Of a DNA stretch of 64,000 nucleotides, positions 9,955 through 18,914 are shown piece after piece. Under the pieces are notes generated by a model. That model was not told where the DNA came from and did not search any database. It saw only the letters and a list, made by a program, of their open reading frames with translations. Numbering within the stretch: the stretch's first letter is position 1; each line of letters begins with the position of its first letter. The position numbers and the translations under genes are program-made. This DNA is from Pantoea sp. Ep11b (lineage in GTDB: Bacteria; Pseudomonadota; Gammaproteobacteria; Enterobacterales; Enterobacteriaceae), in assembly GCF_040783975.1 (NCBI RefSeq), contig NZ_CP160631.1, positions 806,001-870,000 of the forward strand. The letters are read 5' to 3'.

Positions 9955-10440
9955 ATGGAAATGTCGCAACTTACTGCACGTCGTCCCTATCTGCTGCGCG
10001 CCTTCTATGACTGGCTGCTCGACAACCAGCTGACGCCGCATCTGGTGGTCGACATCAATCTGCCGGGTGTGCAGGTGCCGCTGGAGTATGCGCGTGATGG
10101 ACAGATCGTTCTGAACATCGCGCCACGCGCCGTGGGCAACCTCGACCTGGCCAACGATCAGGTGTCGTTTAACGCCCGCTTCGGCGGCGTTCCGCGCCAG
10201 GTTAATGTGCCGATGGCGGCGATTCTGGCTATCTATGCGCGTGAAAACGGCGCCGGAACGATGTTTGAACCGGAACCGGCTTACGAGCTGGGTACGCAGG
10301 AGACGTCAGAAGGGCAGGAAGAGACCATGATGTCCGTGATTGATGGCGATCGTCCTGACGATGCCAGCGATGACGAGACACCGCCTGATGACGATCCACC
10401 GCCGCGTGGCGGACGACCTTCACTGCGCGTCGTGAAATAG
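9955..10440 (+). CDS. sspB: ClpXP adaptor SspB
   Basis: SspB delivers ssrA-tagged proteins and the RseA fragment to ClpXP. The 161-residue protein has the folded substrate-binding domain (residues 1-110; RDGQIVLNIAPRAVGNL), an acidic flexible linker rich in D, E and P, and the conserved ClpX-binding tail RGGRPSLRVVK. It is immediately downstream of sspA and is followed by a terminator. Confidence 0.97.
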   Translation: MEMSQLTARRPYLLRAFYDWLLDNQLTPHLVVDINLPGVQVPLEYARDGQIVLNIAPRAVGNLDLANDQVSFNARFGGVPRQVNVPMAAILAIYARENGAGTMFEPEPAYELGTQETSEGQEETMMSVIDGDRPDDASDDETPPDDDPPPRGGRPSLRVVK

Positions 10441-10456
10441 TCATATTCGCATCGTG

Positions 10457-10485
10457 AATACCCGCTGACCGGCGGGTATTTTTTT
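10457..10485 (+). terminator. Terminator of sspA-sspB
   Basis: A 9-bp stem (aatacccgc / gcgggtatt) with a 6-base loop is followed by a T run. It lies 17 bases after the sspB stop. Confidence 0.93.
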
Positions 10486-10501
10486 GCCTGCCAGCCATAA
10501 A

Positions 10502-10532
10502 AAAATCCGGCTGCCTGCGCAAGCCGGATTTT
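10502..10532 (-). terminator. Terminator of the GltB-like/diflavin reductase operon
   Basis: An 11-bp stem (aaaatccggct / agccggatttt) with a 9-base loop reads into a run of seven T on the minus strand. It lies 18 bases beyond the stop of the diflavin reductase gene and back to back with the sspB terminator. Confidence 0.9.
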
Positions 10533-10550
10533 CTCCACAAACCGCTGCGA

Positions 10551-12308
10551 TTAATAGACGTCGCGCAGGTAGCGTTTTTCCTTTTTCAGCTGATCGACAT
10601 AGTCCGCCGCACGCTCGGTAGAGAGCCCGCCAAACTGCCGGACCACTTCATACAGTGCGTTATCCACATCCTTCGCCATGCGCGAGGCATCGCCACAGAC
10701 ATAGAAGTATGCCCCTTCCTGCAGCCAGGCGTAGAGCTCGGCACCCTGCTCCAGCATCCGGCTCTGCACATAGATCTTCTTCTCCTGATCGCGTGAGAAC
10801 GCCAGGTCCAGACGGGTCAGCAGGCCGCTGTCGCGCCAGGCCAGTAACTCATCCTGATAGATAAAGTCATGTTCCTGATGCTGATCGCCGAAGAACAGCC
10901 AGTTTTTGCCCTGTGCGCCGGTGGCCTGGCGCTCCTGCAGGAAGGCGCGGAATGGCGCGATGCCGGTGCCCGGTCCCACCATGATCAGCGGCGCGCTGTT
11001 GTTAGCCGGTACGCGGAAGGCTTTGTTAGGTGAGATAAAGATGGCAGGCTTCTCGCCGCGACGCACGCGCTCGGCCAGATAGGTCGAGCAGACGCCACCG
11101 CGATTACGGCCACCGCTGTGATAACGCACGGAAGCCACGGTCAGGTGAACCTGATCAGGATGCGCTTTCGAGCTGGAGGAGATTGAATAGGCGCGATGCT
11201 GCAGCGGACGCAGCAGGGCCACAAACTCAGGCACCGACAGCGTGCGTGTCAGCTCCAGCTGCAGCAGATCCAGGGTATCTTTGCCCCACAGCCAGACGCC
11301 CAGCGCATCTTTATCATCATGCTGCAACACATGGCGCAGCTCCTGGTTTGTGGTGTTCTGACCGACCCATTCGATTAACTTGCGCGACGGCTCGGAGATC
11401 TCGAACTGATAGGTCAGCAGGTCACCCAGGCTGCGGTCAAAGCCCGGCACCGGCGTCTGGTAGTCAGCGTTAAGCTGCGTCAGCAGCAGGCTGACCAGCG
11501 ACGGCTCGTTGACCGGGATGACACCCAGCGCATCACCCGCTTCATATTTCAGGCCGCTGCCAGCGAGGTCAAACTCGAAATGACGGATATCTTTGGCCGA
11601 CTGCTCACCTGACAGGCGTTTATTGGTGATCAGCGCCGCGGCATACGGATTCGATTTGTTGCTGCCCGGGATCACCGGCGCTTCCGGCGCGCTTTCCAGC
11701 ACGGTGCCGCTGCTGCCCGCGCTGGCGGCGAACTGTGGCATGGAGCTGTTCAGCCACTTGCTGGAAGGCTCTTCGTAGTCGATGTCGCAGTCGATACGAT
11801 CGACCACGCGTTTCGCGCCCAGCTGCTCCAGGCGCATATCGATAAACTTACCCGCCTGGCAGAAGCCGTCGTAGCCGGTGTCACCAATCGCCAGCACGGC
11901 GAAGTGCATCTGCTCCAGACGCGGTGCGGTACTGGCCGAGATCGCGTCCCAGAACAGCTGCGCGTTGTCCGGCATTTCGCCCTCGCCATAGGTTGAGGTA
12001 ACGATCAGGACGTGACGCATGGTGGCGAACACGTCGAGGTCGACATCGCCCAGCGCCTGAACCACCGGCACCAGACCTTTCGCGCGAGCAGATTTCGCTG
12101 CGGTCTGCGCCAGCGCCTCAGCGTTACCGGTCTGTGAACCGTAAAGGATATGCAGTTGCGTGGTGGCAGCGGCGCCCGTTCCTGCGGCAGGTTGCTGTTT
12201 GTCTTCTAACACCAGCAGACGGGAGTGAAGGCCGGCAAGAAAGCCAGCCAGCCAGTACTTCTGATCGCCATTGAAAGGTGCATCTTCTGGAATATAAGGA
12301 ATTTTCAT
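10551..12308 (-). CDS. CysJ-like NADPH diflavin reductase (sulfite reductase alpha-subunit paralogue)
   Basis: The 585-residue protein has the CysJ/cytochrome P450 reductase layout. An N-terminal flavodoxin domain carries the FMN loop GSQTGN (57-62). A FAD domain follows (RAYSISSSS and GGVCSTYLAER), then a ferredoxin-NADP-reductase domain with VGPGTGIAPFRAFLQER (ending at 460) and YVCGDASRMAKDV. It ends RYLRDVY, like CysJ. So it should carry electrons from NADPH through FAD to FMN and on to a partner. No cysI or cysH is nearby. The only gene in its operon is the GltB-like gene 184 bp upstream, so that protein is the likely acceptor (inference). It could instead be a misplaced sulfite reductase subunit. 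Confidence 0.85.
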   Translation of the reverse strand: MKIPYIPEDAPFNGDQKYWLAGFLAGLHSRLLVLEDKQQPAAGTGAAATTQLHILYGSQTGNAEALAQTAAKSARAKGLVPVVQALGDVDLDVFATMRHVLIVTSTYGEGEMPDNAQLFWDAISASTAPRLEQMHFAVLAIGDTGYDGFCQAGKFIDMRLEQLGAKRVVDRIDCDIDYEEPSSKWLNSSMPQFAASAGSSGTVLESAPEAPVIPGSNKSNPYAAALITNKRLSGEQSAKDIRHFEFDLAGSGLKYEAGDALGVIPVNEPSLVSLLLTQLNADYQTPVPGFDRSLGDLLTYQFEISEPSRKLIEWVGQNTTNQELRHVLQHDDKDALGVWLWGKDTLDLLQLELTRTLSVPEFVALLRPLQHRAYSISSSSKAHPDQVHLTVASVRYHSGGRNRGGVCSTYLAERVRRGEKPAIFISPNKAFRVPANNSAPLIMVGPGTGIAPFRAFLQERQATGAQGKNWLFFGDQHQEHDFIYQDELLAWRDSGLLTRLDLAFSRDQEKKIYVQSRMLEQGAELYAWLQEGAYFYVCGDASRMAKDVDNALYEVVRQFGGLSTERAADYVDQLKKEKRYLRDVY

Positions 12309-12492
12309 GGGTACTTTTACTCAATCCCGTTCTCGCCCGTTATCAGTGGCGTTATCCGGTGTGAAAGCGGTTCCGCTTTCCCGCGCTGCAGCATTTACAG
12401 CAGGGGAGAGCGGTTCTGCTTCTGTCCGGTACAACGATTAACCCGGGCAATGACCATTAATAATATTCAGTTCCGCCTGAACCCTGTCAGGG

Positions 12493-15400
12493 TCAGGAGA
12501 GTTTACCCACTGCCGCTGCGATTTCCGGCAGTGCCGCACGCGCAAACAGCTCTTCAAAGTCCGGCAGGTGGCCCAGCACCTCCCGGTTACAGGCATCCTG
12601 ATACATGATCCAGCCATAGGTCGCCAGGCTGTCCATCGAACGGATGTTACGCTGTGTCAGGGCTGCTTTGTAATCTGACATACGCTTGGAGCCGATCAGG
12701 CTGGCCAGTTCATCATCGCTGTAACTTTCGATGGCGGAACGGGCATGACGCTGCAGCTTGCTGACCAGCGCAAAGTCTTCAGTCATCAGCAGATTGCGCA
12801 CCGCCTTTTCGACCGCGGGATCTTCAACCGGCGTGCCTTTTGGCAGCTTCGCCAGGGCCAGCTGCTGGGCAAAGCTCAGCACGGTATAGTTATTCAGCAG
12901 GACAAACATCTCCAGCGTGTCGGTCGCGCCATAGGCTGGCACGGCGCCGTTAGCGATGGTTTTACCCTGACGCCAGGCCGCTTTGAATTTCGCAACCTGA
13001 TGAGCCGCCAGCGCCGTTGACAGCTCTTCGAGCAGGTCTTTGCGGCTTTTGGCCTTCAGGATCTCGCCGCCATCCTGGTAGAGCAGCAGTGAGCGCGGCA
13101 TCACGTAAACAAAGTGGTGACATTCGGTTTCCCAGTTTTCCAGCAGCCAGGCGGCCCGTGGTGAGCCGGTAGCCGCCAGATGCCAGTTCAGCATGGTCAG
13201 CACCGCCTGCTTGTGTACCTGGGCCATCTCGTCCTGATCGGCAATTGAGCCGAACTGCACGGAATCACCGGCTGCATGGCTGGCCAGCGTGCCGTAGGGA
13301 TCGTACTGGTAGGCAAAGCCACCGCTCATGCCGTTACCAAATCCTTTACCGAAGGTTCCCAGGTTGAGGATGGCACCGTTGGTCATATATTCGCAGCAGA
13401 AGTCACCGACGCCTTCAACAACCGCCGTGGCACCAGAGTTACGCACCGCGAAACGGTCTCCCGCCTGGCCCTGCACGAACAGACGTCCGCCGGTCGCGCC
13501 GAACAGCGCAAAGTTACCGATCAGCACGTTGCCATCGCTATCCTGTGCGCCGCCGCCAGGTGACATCACGATCAGCTCACCGCCACACTGTCCTTTGCCG
13601 ACGCCATCGTTACAGGTGCCATAATGCGTCATCTGCATGCCATCGTTGCAGAAGGCGCCAAATGACTGACCGGCAGATCCGGTGGTCGCGATTTTCACGC
13701 TCTCAGGCGCCAGATAGCGGCGGCCGCGATCGTCGGTGAGAACGGCAGGCATCGCCTGCAACTGCGCCGGTGTCAGCTGATGATTCAGCATGCGTTCGAT
13801 ATCGATCGCCAGCTGACCACCCACGCTTTTGTTACGGTTATTCAGCACGATGTTGTCACCCAGGGCGACGTCAGGATTACCCTGTTCCACCAGCGACAGC
13901 TTCAGCTGCTCAATCCAGCCATCATCCAGCTCAAAATCTTTTTCCAGGTAGACCGGCTTGTCGATTTTCAGCTCTGGTACCACAGTGAGCATGGCGCGCA
14001 GGTCGAGTTTACCCACCTCCAGCGGGTGATCCATCAGGTGCAGCAGGTCGGCGCGGCCGCGTGCTTCACGCAGCGAACGCAGGCCCATGCGCGCCAGGAT
14101 CTCACGCACTTCATGCGCCACGTTGAGGAAATATTGCGCCAGCTGACGGGGATCGCCATCAAAGGCTTCGGCATTGGTGGTTAACCCGGCCGGGCATTTC
14201 ACGTTGCAGTTTTTTGCCATCACGCATTTCAGCATCATCAGCGCGGTGGTGCCGAACTCGAAGCTGTCGCCGCCCAGCAGCGCCGATTTCACTACGTCGC
14301 TGCCGGTCTGTTGCGCGCCTGAGCAGCGCAGCTGTACTTTCTCGCGCAGCCCGTTTGCACATAGCGCCTGGTGGACTTCGGCGATGCCGATTTCCGCCAC
14401 ACGTCCGGTATATTTCAGGCTGGTCACCGAGGCAGCGCCGGTGCCGCCGGTGTTACCCGCGACGTTGATTACGTCAGCGCCCGCTTTCGCCACGCCGACC
14501 GCGATGGTGCCGATCCCTTCTGACGAAACCAGCTTCACGATCACGCGCACCCGCGCGGCCTTGCAGTCGTGGATCAGCTGCGCCAGATCTTCGATCGAAT
14601 AGGTATCGTGATGCGGCGGCGGCGAGACCAGCTCGACGCCAGGCGTGCCGCCACGCGCCGCTGCAATCTCGACGGTGACTTTGGCGGCCGGTAACTGGCC
14701 GCCTTCGCCAGGCTTCGCGCCCTGACCGATTTTGATCTCCAGCTCTTCCAGCATCGGATCGGCCAGATAGGCGGCCCAGACGCCGAAACGGCCCGACGCC
14801 AGCTGCTTGATGCGTGAGGCGCGGATGGTGCCGTGACGCGAGTAGTGTTCACCCCCTTCACCGCAGTTACTCATGCCACCAACCATGTTGGTGCCGTGGG
14901 CGACTGCTTCATGCGCCGGTGCGACCAGCGCGCCGTGGCTCATTGCCCCGGAAGCAAAGGTACGGGTAATTTCACAGGCTGGCTGCACTTCGCTCAGCTG
15001 CAGTGAGGGCAGGGTCGTGAAAATACGGGACAGATAATCTGCTGCTTTGCCATAGGCGGTGACTTTCAGACCGCCGCTGACCACCTCGCTGCTCTCGATG
15101 TCGTCGCCGAAGCGCGATTTCAGGGCGCGGGAGAGATTCTGCAGACGTTCGCTTTCAGGTTTCAGCCCCTCAATGGCGTCGGTCAGACGCAGCATAAAGT
15201 GGTTCAGGCTGCCATCCACCGCCTCACACTCCATGCCACGAATGGCAAAGCCATTATTCGTCAGTGAGTAGCGACCCAGCTTGCGGCGGAACTCCGCTTC
15301 GCTGTCGATATGGGTCAGGTCAGCCGGGAAGGTCAGGATGTCGCGCAGCGCCGCCGGGCGACGTTTACGCTCTTCATACATCAGGCTTGAGAACTGACGG

Positions 15401-18024
15401 TAATCGGCCGTGATGGCAAAATTGTTGATGACCTCATCCGGGATGCGCTCGAAGCTGCTGTCTTTAAACGTCTCTGGCTTGATGCCAAATGCGTTATCGA
15501 GTTTGGCCAGCGTCATCAGACGGATGAAGTTATCCTCTTCGCGGGCTTTGTCGGCAAAGCGAATCGGCTCTTCGGTCATGTCGATAAAGGTCCGCACGGC
15601 GATGGTGCCGTAAGAGTGACCGGCTCCCTCCGCGCGCTCTTTAAACAGGCCCAGCAGCGGCACATCTGATTCACCCTGAATTCTGAGTGCGCTCTGATGC
15701 CAGTCAACCGCCATCTGGGCGATGGTGGCGAAACCTGCGCCGCCCACCGGGGTTTTAATGTTCGGGAAATACTTTTTCAGCACCGGATCGTCGGTGTTGA
15801 GGAAGTTAGGCTCAAAGAATTCGCCGCAGCTGTAGCTCTCCACGGTGCAGAGCCCCACTTTGCCCATGGTTTTCATCAGCGCTTTTTCGGCGGCTTTGGC
15901 ATAGCGTTTAAAGGCTTTGTTGCCTTCCTCGCCTTCACCATATTTCTCCTCTGCGCGCATCTGAACGCCCAGCGGATAGATCGCGGAGGCACCGAAGCCA
16001 AGGGTCGCGGCGATATGGTGCGAGGAGATGCTCTGACCGCTTTCTACTACCAGCGAGACATCCAGACGCAGCCCTTCCTGTACCAGACGCTGGTTGATGG
16101 CAGAGACCACCAGCAGCATCGGAATGGCGGCCTGTTTCGAGGAGATGTGGCGGTCGGTCAGTACGGCGATGCCGCCCTGGGAACGGGCAAAATCCACCAC
16201 CTGCTGCGCCAGGTCATCGATCGCTTTTTCCAGCGCGTTGGCGTTCGCCGTCATGCTCAGCAGATCTTTGCCGACCACCGGCTCATAAAGCATCTCAAAG
16301 CGGGCATAAGGCGCAATGGTCTGCTCGCGTAAGCGCAGCATATCCAGGTGGCTGAGGATCGGCGTTGGCACCACAATCTGACGGCCTTTGCTGCGACCCA
16401 GATGCGGTTTCGCGCCCAGCGCCACCCGCAGGGTCATACCGTCCGCTTCGCGGATGGAGTCCAGCGGCGGGTTGGTGACCTGTGCAAAACGCTGCGAGAA
16501 GTAGTGCGCCATGCCGCCTTCGTGGTCGGATAAGCCATTGATGGCGTTGCCGTAACCCATTGCAGAGATCTTCTCTGCACCGGTATTCAGCATCGGGTCC
16601 ATCATGAACTTGAAGCTTTCCTGGTTGTAGTAATAGGCCACAAAACGCTGATAGGTTTTCAGATCGCCACGATAGCGCAGCGGTGAGCCCTGCTGCTCCG
16701 CCGGGATCTCGGGCAGGTCATCCAGCCCGACGCGGGCTTCACGCAGCAGCGCCAGATAATCTTTTTCCGCAGCCAGTTTTTCCAGCGCCTGCAGCGTGGT
16801 GTAGCTGCGTTTTTCACGATGATCGAAATAGAGCATCCCGCCCGCTTCAATACGGCCACGACGCAGTACGCTTTCCGGTGGAAAGGCGATCTGGCCCGCT
16901 TCCGACATCGCACCAATATACTCAGCCGTTTCGACGGAACGCAGAGGACGCAGACCCAGGCGGTCAAGGCGTGCGCCAATCACTTCGCCGTTGCCGAAGA
17001 TTAATGCAGCAGGGCCGTCGTTCTTCTCTTCGTACAGAGAGAAATACTCCAGCATGGCGCGCACTTCCGGCGACAGCTCGCTGTCATTCTCCCAGGCGGG
17101 CGGCATCATGGAGACCACGGCGGTGATCAGATCGAGGTTGTCCTCCATCAGGCGGCTGTGGATGCTCTGATCCAGCCGTGAGCTGTCGGACTGGCCTTTT
17201 GGTCGCACGATTTTTTTACCACGGGCCAGCGCCAGCGCGGCTTCCGCGATGCGGTTTTTACGGTCCGTGTTCAGCTCGCCGTTGTGCGCCATCAGACGGA
17301 AGGGCTGTGCCATCGTGGTGTGGGGGTCGGTGTTGGTGGAGAAGCGGGTATGGAAAAACAGTCCGCGCACCTGATGATCGGGATCGGTCAGATCTTTGAA
17401 GTAAGGGATGACTTCATTGGAATTCAGACGCGCCTTAAACACCTGCGTGCGTGAGGAGAGCGACAGCGGGTAGAGTCCGCCAAATTCGCTTTCGGTAAAT
17501 GCACGGGCCTCAATCGTTAACAGGGCGCGATAGATGCGTTGTTCGAAGTCATTCTGATCGACCACGTCCTGCGGGGCAGTGAAGATCCACTGCAGAATCG
17601 GTAACTGGAACTGCACGGCGGCCGGGCGCGTCACGCTGCTGTCCAGCGGCATATCACGCTTCATGATGACCGGCAGGCCAAAGCTGCTCAGCGTCTCATC
17701 TACCAGGCGCTCGGCATTTGCCCGCAGCTCTGCATCTTTCGGCACAAAGAAGTTGCCGACGCCAAAGCGACCCGCTTCCAGCGGCTCTCCGGTAATTTTG
17801 CGGAAGAAATGCAGCGACAGGTCGACGTTGACCCCCGCGCCGTCACCCACGCCTTCTGCTGACATTCCGCCGCGGTGAGGCACCGTACACAGGGCGCTGT
17901 GCGCCATCTGCAGGATCTCGTGGGTCTGCTCGCCGTCCTTACGCGTAATGAAACCTACACCACAGCTGTCACTGCCTGCTGTCGGATCATACAAGCCATA
18001 GGATTGAGGTTTTTTAGTGGACAT
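12493..18024 (-). CDS. Glutamate synthase large-subunit-like protein with long C-terminal extension (1843 aa)
   Basis: This is a GltB-family protein of 1843 residues; E. coli GltB has about 1500. An amidotransferase type-2 domain begins at C21 (SCGVGF), which would be exposed by propeptide cleavage, and includes AHNGELNT. The central domain is followed by the FMN/synthase domain (about 1020-1290; SRIKQLASGRFGV, GAKPGEGGQLP, SPPPHHDTYSIEDLAQL), the cluster cysteines C1267, C1273 and C1277, and the GXGXG beta-helix (about 1330-1590). About 195 further C-terminal residues have no GltB counterpart that I recognise. The canonical function is glutamine plus 2-oxoglutarate to two glutamates. No GltD is present; a CysJ-like reductase follows instead. 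AAGGAG lies 7 bases before the ATG. The substrate is unproven. Confidence 0.85.
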   Translation of the reverse strand: MSTKKPQSYGLYDPTAGSDSCGVGFITRKDGEQTHEILQMAHSALCTVPHRGGMSAEGVGDGAGVNVDLSLHFFRKITGEPLEAGRFGVGNFFVPKDAELRANAERLVDETLSSFGLPVIMKRDMPLDSSVTRPAAVQFQLPILQWIFTAPQDVVDQNDFEQRIYRALLTIEARAFTESEFGGLYPLSLSSRTQVFKARLNSNEVIPYFKDLTDPDHQVRGLFFHTRFSTNTDPHTTMAQPFRLMAHNGELNTDRKNRIAEAALALARGKKIVRPKGQSDSSRLDQSIHSRLMEDNLDLITAVVSMMPPAWENDSELSPEVRAMLEYFSLYEEKNDGPAALIFGNGEVIGARLDRLGLRPLRSVETAEYIGAMSEAGQIAFPPESVLRRGRIEAGGMLYFDHREKRSYTTLQALEKLAAEKDYLALLREARVGLDDLPEIPAEQQGSPLRYRGDLKTYQRFVAYYYNQESFKFMMDPMLNTGAEKISAMGYGNAINGLSDHEGGMAHYFSQRFAQVTNPPLDSIREADGMTLRVALGAKPHLGRSKGRQIVVPTPILSHLDMLRLREQTIAPYARFEMLYEPVVGKDLLSMTANANALEKAIDDLAQQVVDFARSQGGIAVLTDRHISSKQAAIPMLLVVSAINQRLVQEGLRLDVSLVVESGQSISSHHIAATLGFGASAIYPLGVQMRAEEKYGEGEEGNKAFKRYAKAAEKALMKTMGKVGLCTVESYSCGEFFEPNFLNTDDPVLKKYFPNIKTPVGGAGFATIAQMAVDWHQSALRIQGESDVPLLGLFKERAEGAGHSYGTIAVRTFIDMTEEPIRFADKAREEDNFIRLMTLAKLDNAFGIKPETFKDSSFERIPDEVINNFAITADYRQFSSLMYEERKRRPAALRDILTFPADLTHIDSEAEFRRKLGRYSLTNNGFAIRGMECEAVDGSLNHFMLRLTDAIEGLKPESERLQNLSRALKSRFGDDIESSEVVSGGLKVTAYGKAADYLSRIFTTLPSLQLSEVQPACEITRTFASGAMSHGALVAPAHEAVAHGTNMVGGMSNCGEGGEHYSRHGTIRASRIKQLASGRFGVWAAYLADPMLEELEIKIGQGAKPGEGGQLPAAKVTVEIAAARGGTPGVELVSPPPHHDTYSIEDLAQLIHDCKAARVRVIVKLVSSEGIGTIAVGVAKAGADVINVAGNTGGTGAASVTSLKYTGRVAEIGIAEVHQALCANGLREKVQLRCSGAQQTGSDVVKSALLGGDSFEFGTTALMMLKCVMAKNCNVKCPAGLTTNAEAFDGDPRQLAQYFLNVAHEVREILARMGLRSLREARGRADLLHLMDHPLEVGKLDLRAMLTVVPELKIDKPVYLEKDFELDDGWIEQLKLSLVEQGNPDVALGDNIVLNNRNKSVGGQLAIDIERMLNHQLTPAQLQAMPAVLTDDRGRRYLAPESVKIATTGSAGQSFGAFCNDGMQMTHYGTCNDGVGKGQCGGELIVMSPGGGAQDSDGNVLIGNFALFGATGGRLFVQGQAGDRFAVRNSGATAVVEGVGDFCCEYMTNGAILNLGTFGKGFGNGMSGGFAYQYDPYGTLASHAAGDSVQFGSIADQDEMAQVHKQAVLTMLNWHLAATGSPRAAWLLENWETECHHFVYVMPRSLLLYQDGGEILKAKSRKDLLEELSTALAAHQVAKFKAAWRQGKTIANGAVPAYGATDTLEMFVLLNNYTVLSFAQQLALAKLPKGTPVEDPAVEKAVRNLLMTEDFALVSKLQRHARSAIESYSDDELASLIGSKRMSDYKAALTQRNIRSMDSLATYGWIMYQDACNREVLGHLPDFEELFARAALPEIAAAVGKLS

Positions 18025-18495
18025 TGAGGGTCTCCTTAAACTGCTTTGACATTACCTGCACTGTTTCAGGGTCTGAGCGCAACCAGGGCGCAGCTTCTTT
18101 TTTCTCGCCATGATCTGTCGAGCACGCGTCATAGCCCTGAGCATTTCTCTCCAGACATCGGTAAAACGTCTTTTAATGAGCTGCTCTGATTTCCGGTCTC
18201 GTAAAGGAGATGACTTAAACCACGCGGGAGTCTTCTTGTTGCATAGATATGCCGAGACAATGACCCGTCTGGAAAGCTTTCAGCGGATTTCCAACTTATC
18301 GGGAAAGCGTAATCAGGTCAAATAGGGCGGTCAGGCGGGCTAATCAGACGTTTTATGGGTTTAAGTTAATGAATAATATGATTTTTAAGGTTTAAAATGT
18401 GTCACTCTGGCACCCGGCGATCGGCCGATAAATGTGAACTGACTCACTGTAGGGCAGGCATCAGATCTCTGCACAATGCTGGTGAGAGTGGGATA

Positions 18496-18514
18496 AACAG
18501 CATTAAATGCTGTT
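18496..18514. promoter_or_regulatory. Perfect 19-bp palindrome, operator-like
   Basis: The sequence aacagcatt-a-aatgctgtt is a perfect inverted repeat with 9-bp arms and a single central base, typical in size of a dimeric repressor operator. It lies 472 bp upstream of the GltB-like start and 401 bp upstream of arcB. No regulator is assigned. Confidence 0.45.
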
Positions 18515-18518
18515 CAGC

Positions 18519-18549
18519 ACAGATGATACATAGCATGTATCTGTTTTTC
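18519..18549 (+). terminator. Terminator-like hairpin in the GltB-like/arcB gap
   Basis: A stem (acagat-ga-tacat / atgta-tctgt) with a bulge and 3-base loop is followed by a T-rich run on the plus strand. No plus-strand gene is known to end here, so it may close a short non-coding transcript, or it may simply be a second palindromic binding site 4 bases from the first. Confidence 0.35.
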
Positions 18550-18914
18550 TTATGTCCGCCTTTTTGAATGAAACTGCGCCGGGTTATAAGAAAAATTAAT
18601 CAGCATAGATGTGCTTAAAACATCACTAAAGATGAATGGGTATTCATATAAACGGGATGGGCCTGCGCAACAGAACGTTGCCAGGATATTGAAAAAAGGC
18701 CGTACAGAGAAATCTGAGATTCGCTGGCGGCTTTACAGATTATTCATTTGGCACAATCAGTCAAGGGTTTTAACCGTTTTGTCCTTAACGTCGCCGAACG
18801 GTCGTGCGGATGCACCATAATGGCGCATCTGCGTCCGGATCTTCGCGTGACGGGCTGCGACGTTGTCGGGCCATCTGCGTTATAGTGAGGCGGTTTCTCT
18901 TTCAGGGAGTGGGT

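Larger units (their letters stand above)
18025..18914. other. Gene-poor 890-bp region between the GltB-like gene and arcB
   Basis: This divergent intergenic region is AT-rich in its middle part (18340-18620). It must hold the promoters of the GltB-like operon (leftward) and arcB (rightward). Short open frames of about 70 codons exist but show no family resemblance and no good ribosome binding site. In E. coli yhcC and gltBD promoter sequences lie in this area; no yhcC remnant is recognisable. A tatagt -10-like hexamer lies near 18880, 30 bp before arcB. Two inverted repeats are listed separately. Confidence 0.6.

Noticed and set aside
10551..12308. Annotating this gene simply as cysJ
   Set aside because: The fold fits, but no sulfite reductase hemoprotein gene is adjacent and the operon partner is GltB-like, so a sulfite reductase role is not supported by context.
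18110..18325. 71-codon frame in the GltB-like/arcB spacer
   Set aside because: No good ribosome binding site and no resemblance to a known family; it overlaps the likely promoter and leader of the GltB-like operon.
18611..18820. 69-codon frame upstream of arcB
   Set aside because: Composition and lack of a ribosome binding site suggest chance; it overlaps the expected arcB promoter region.
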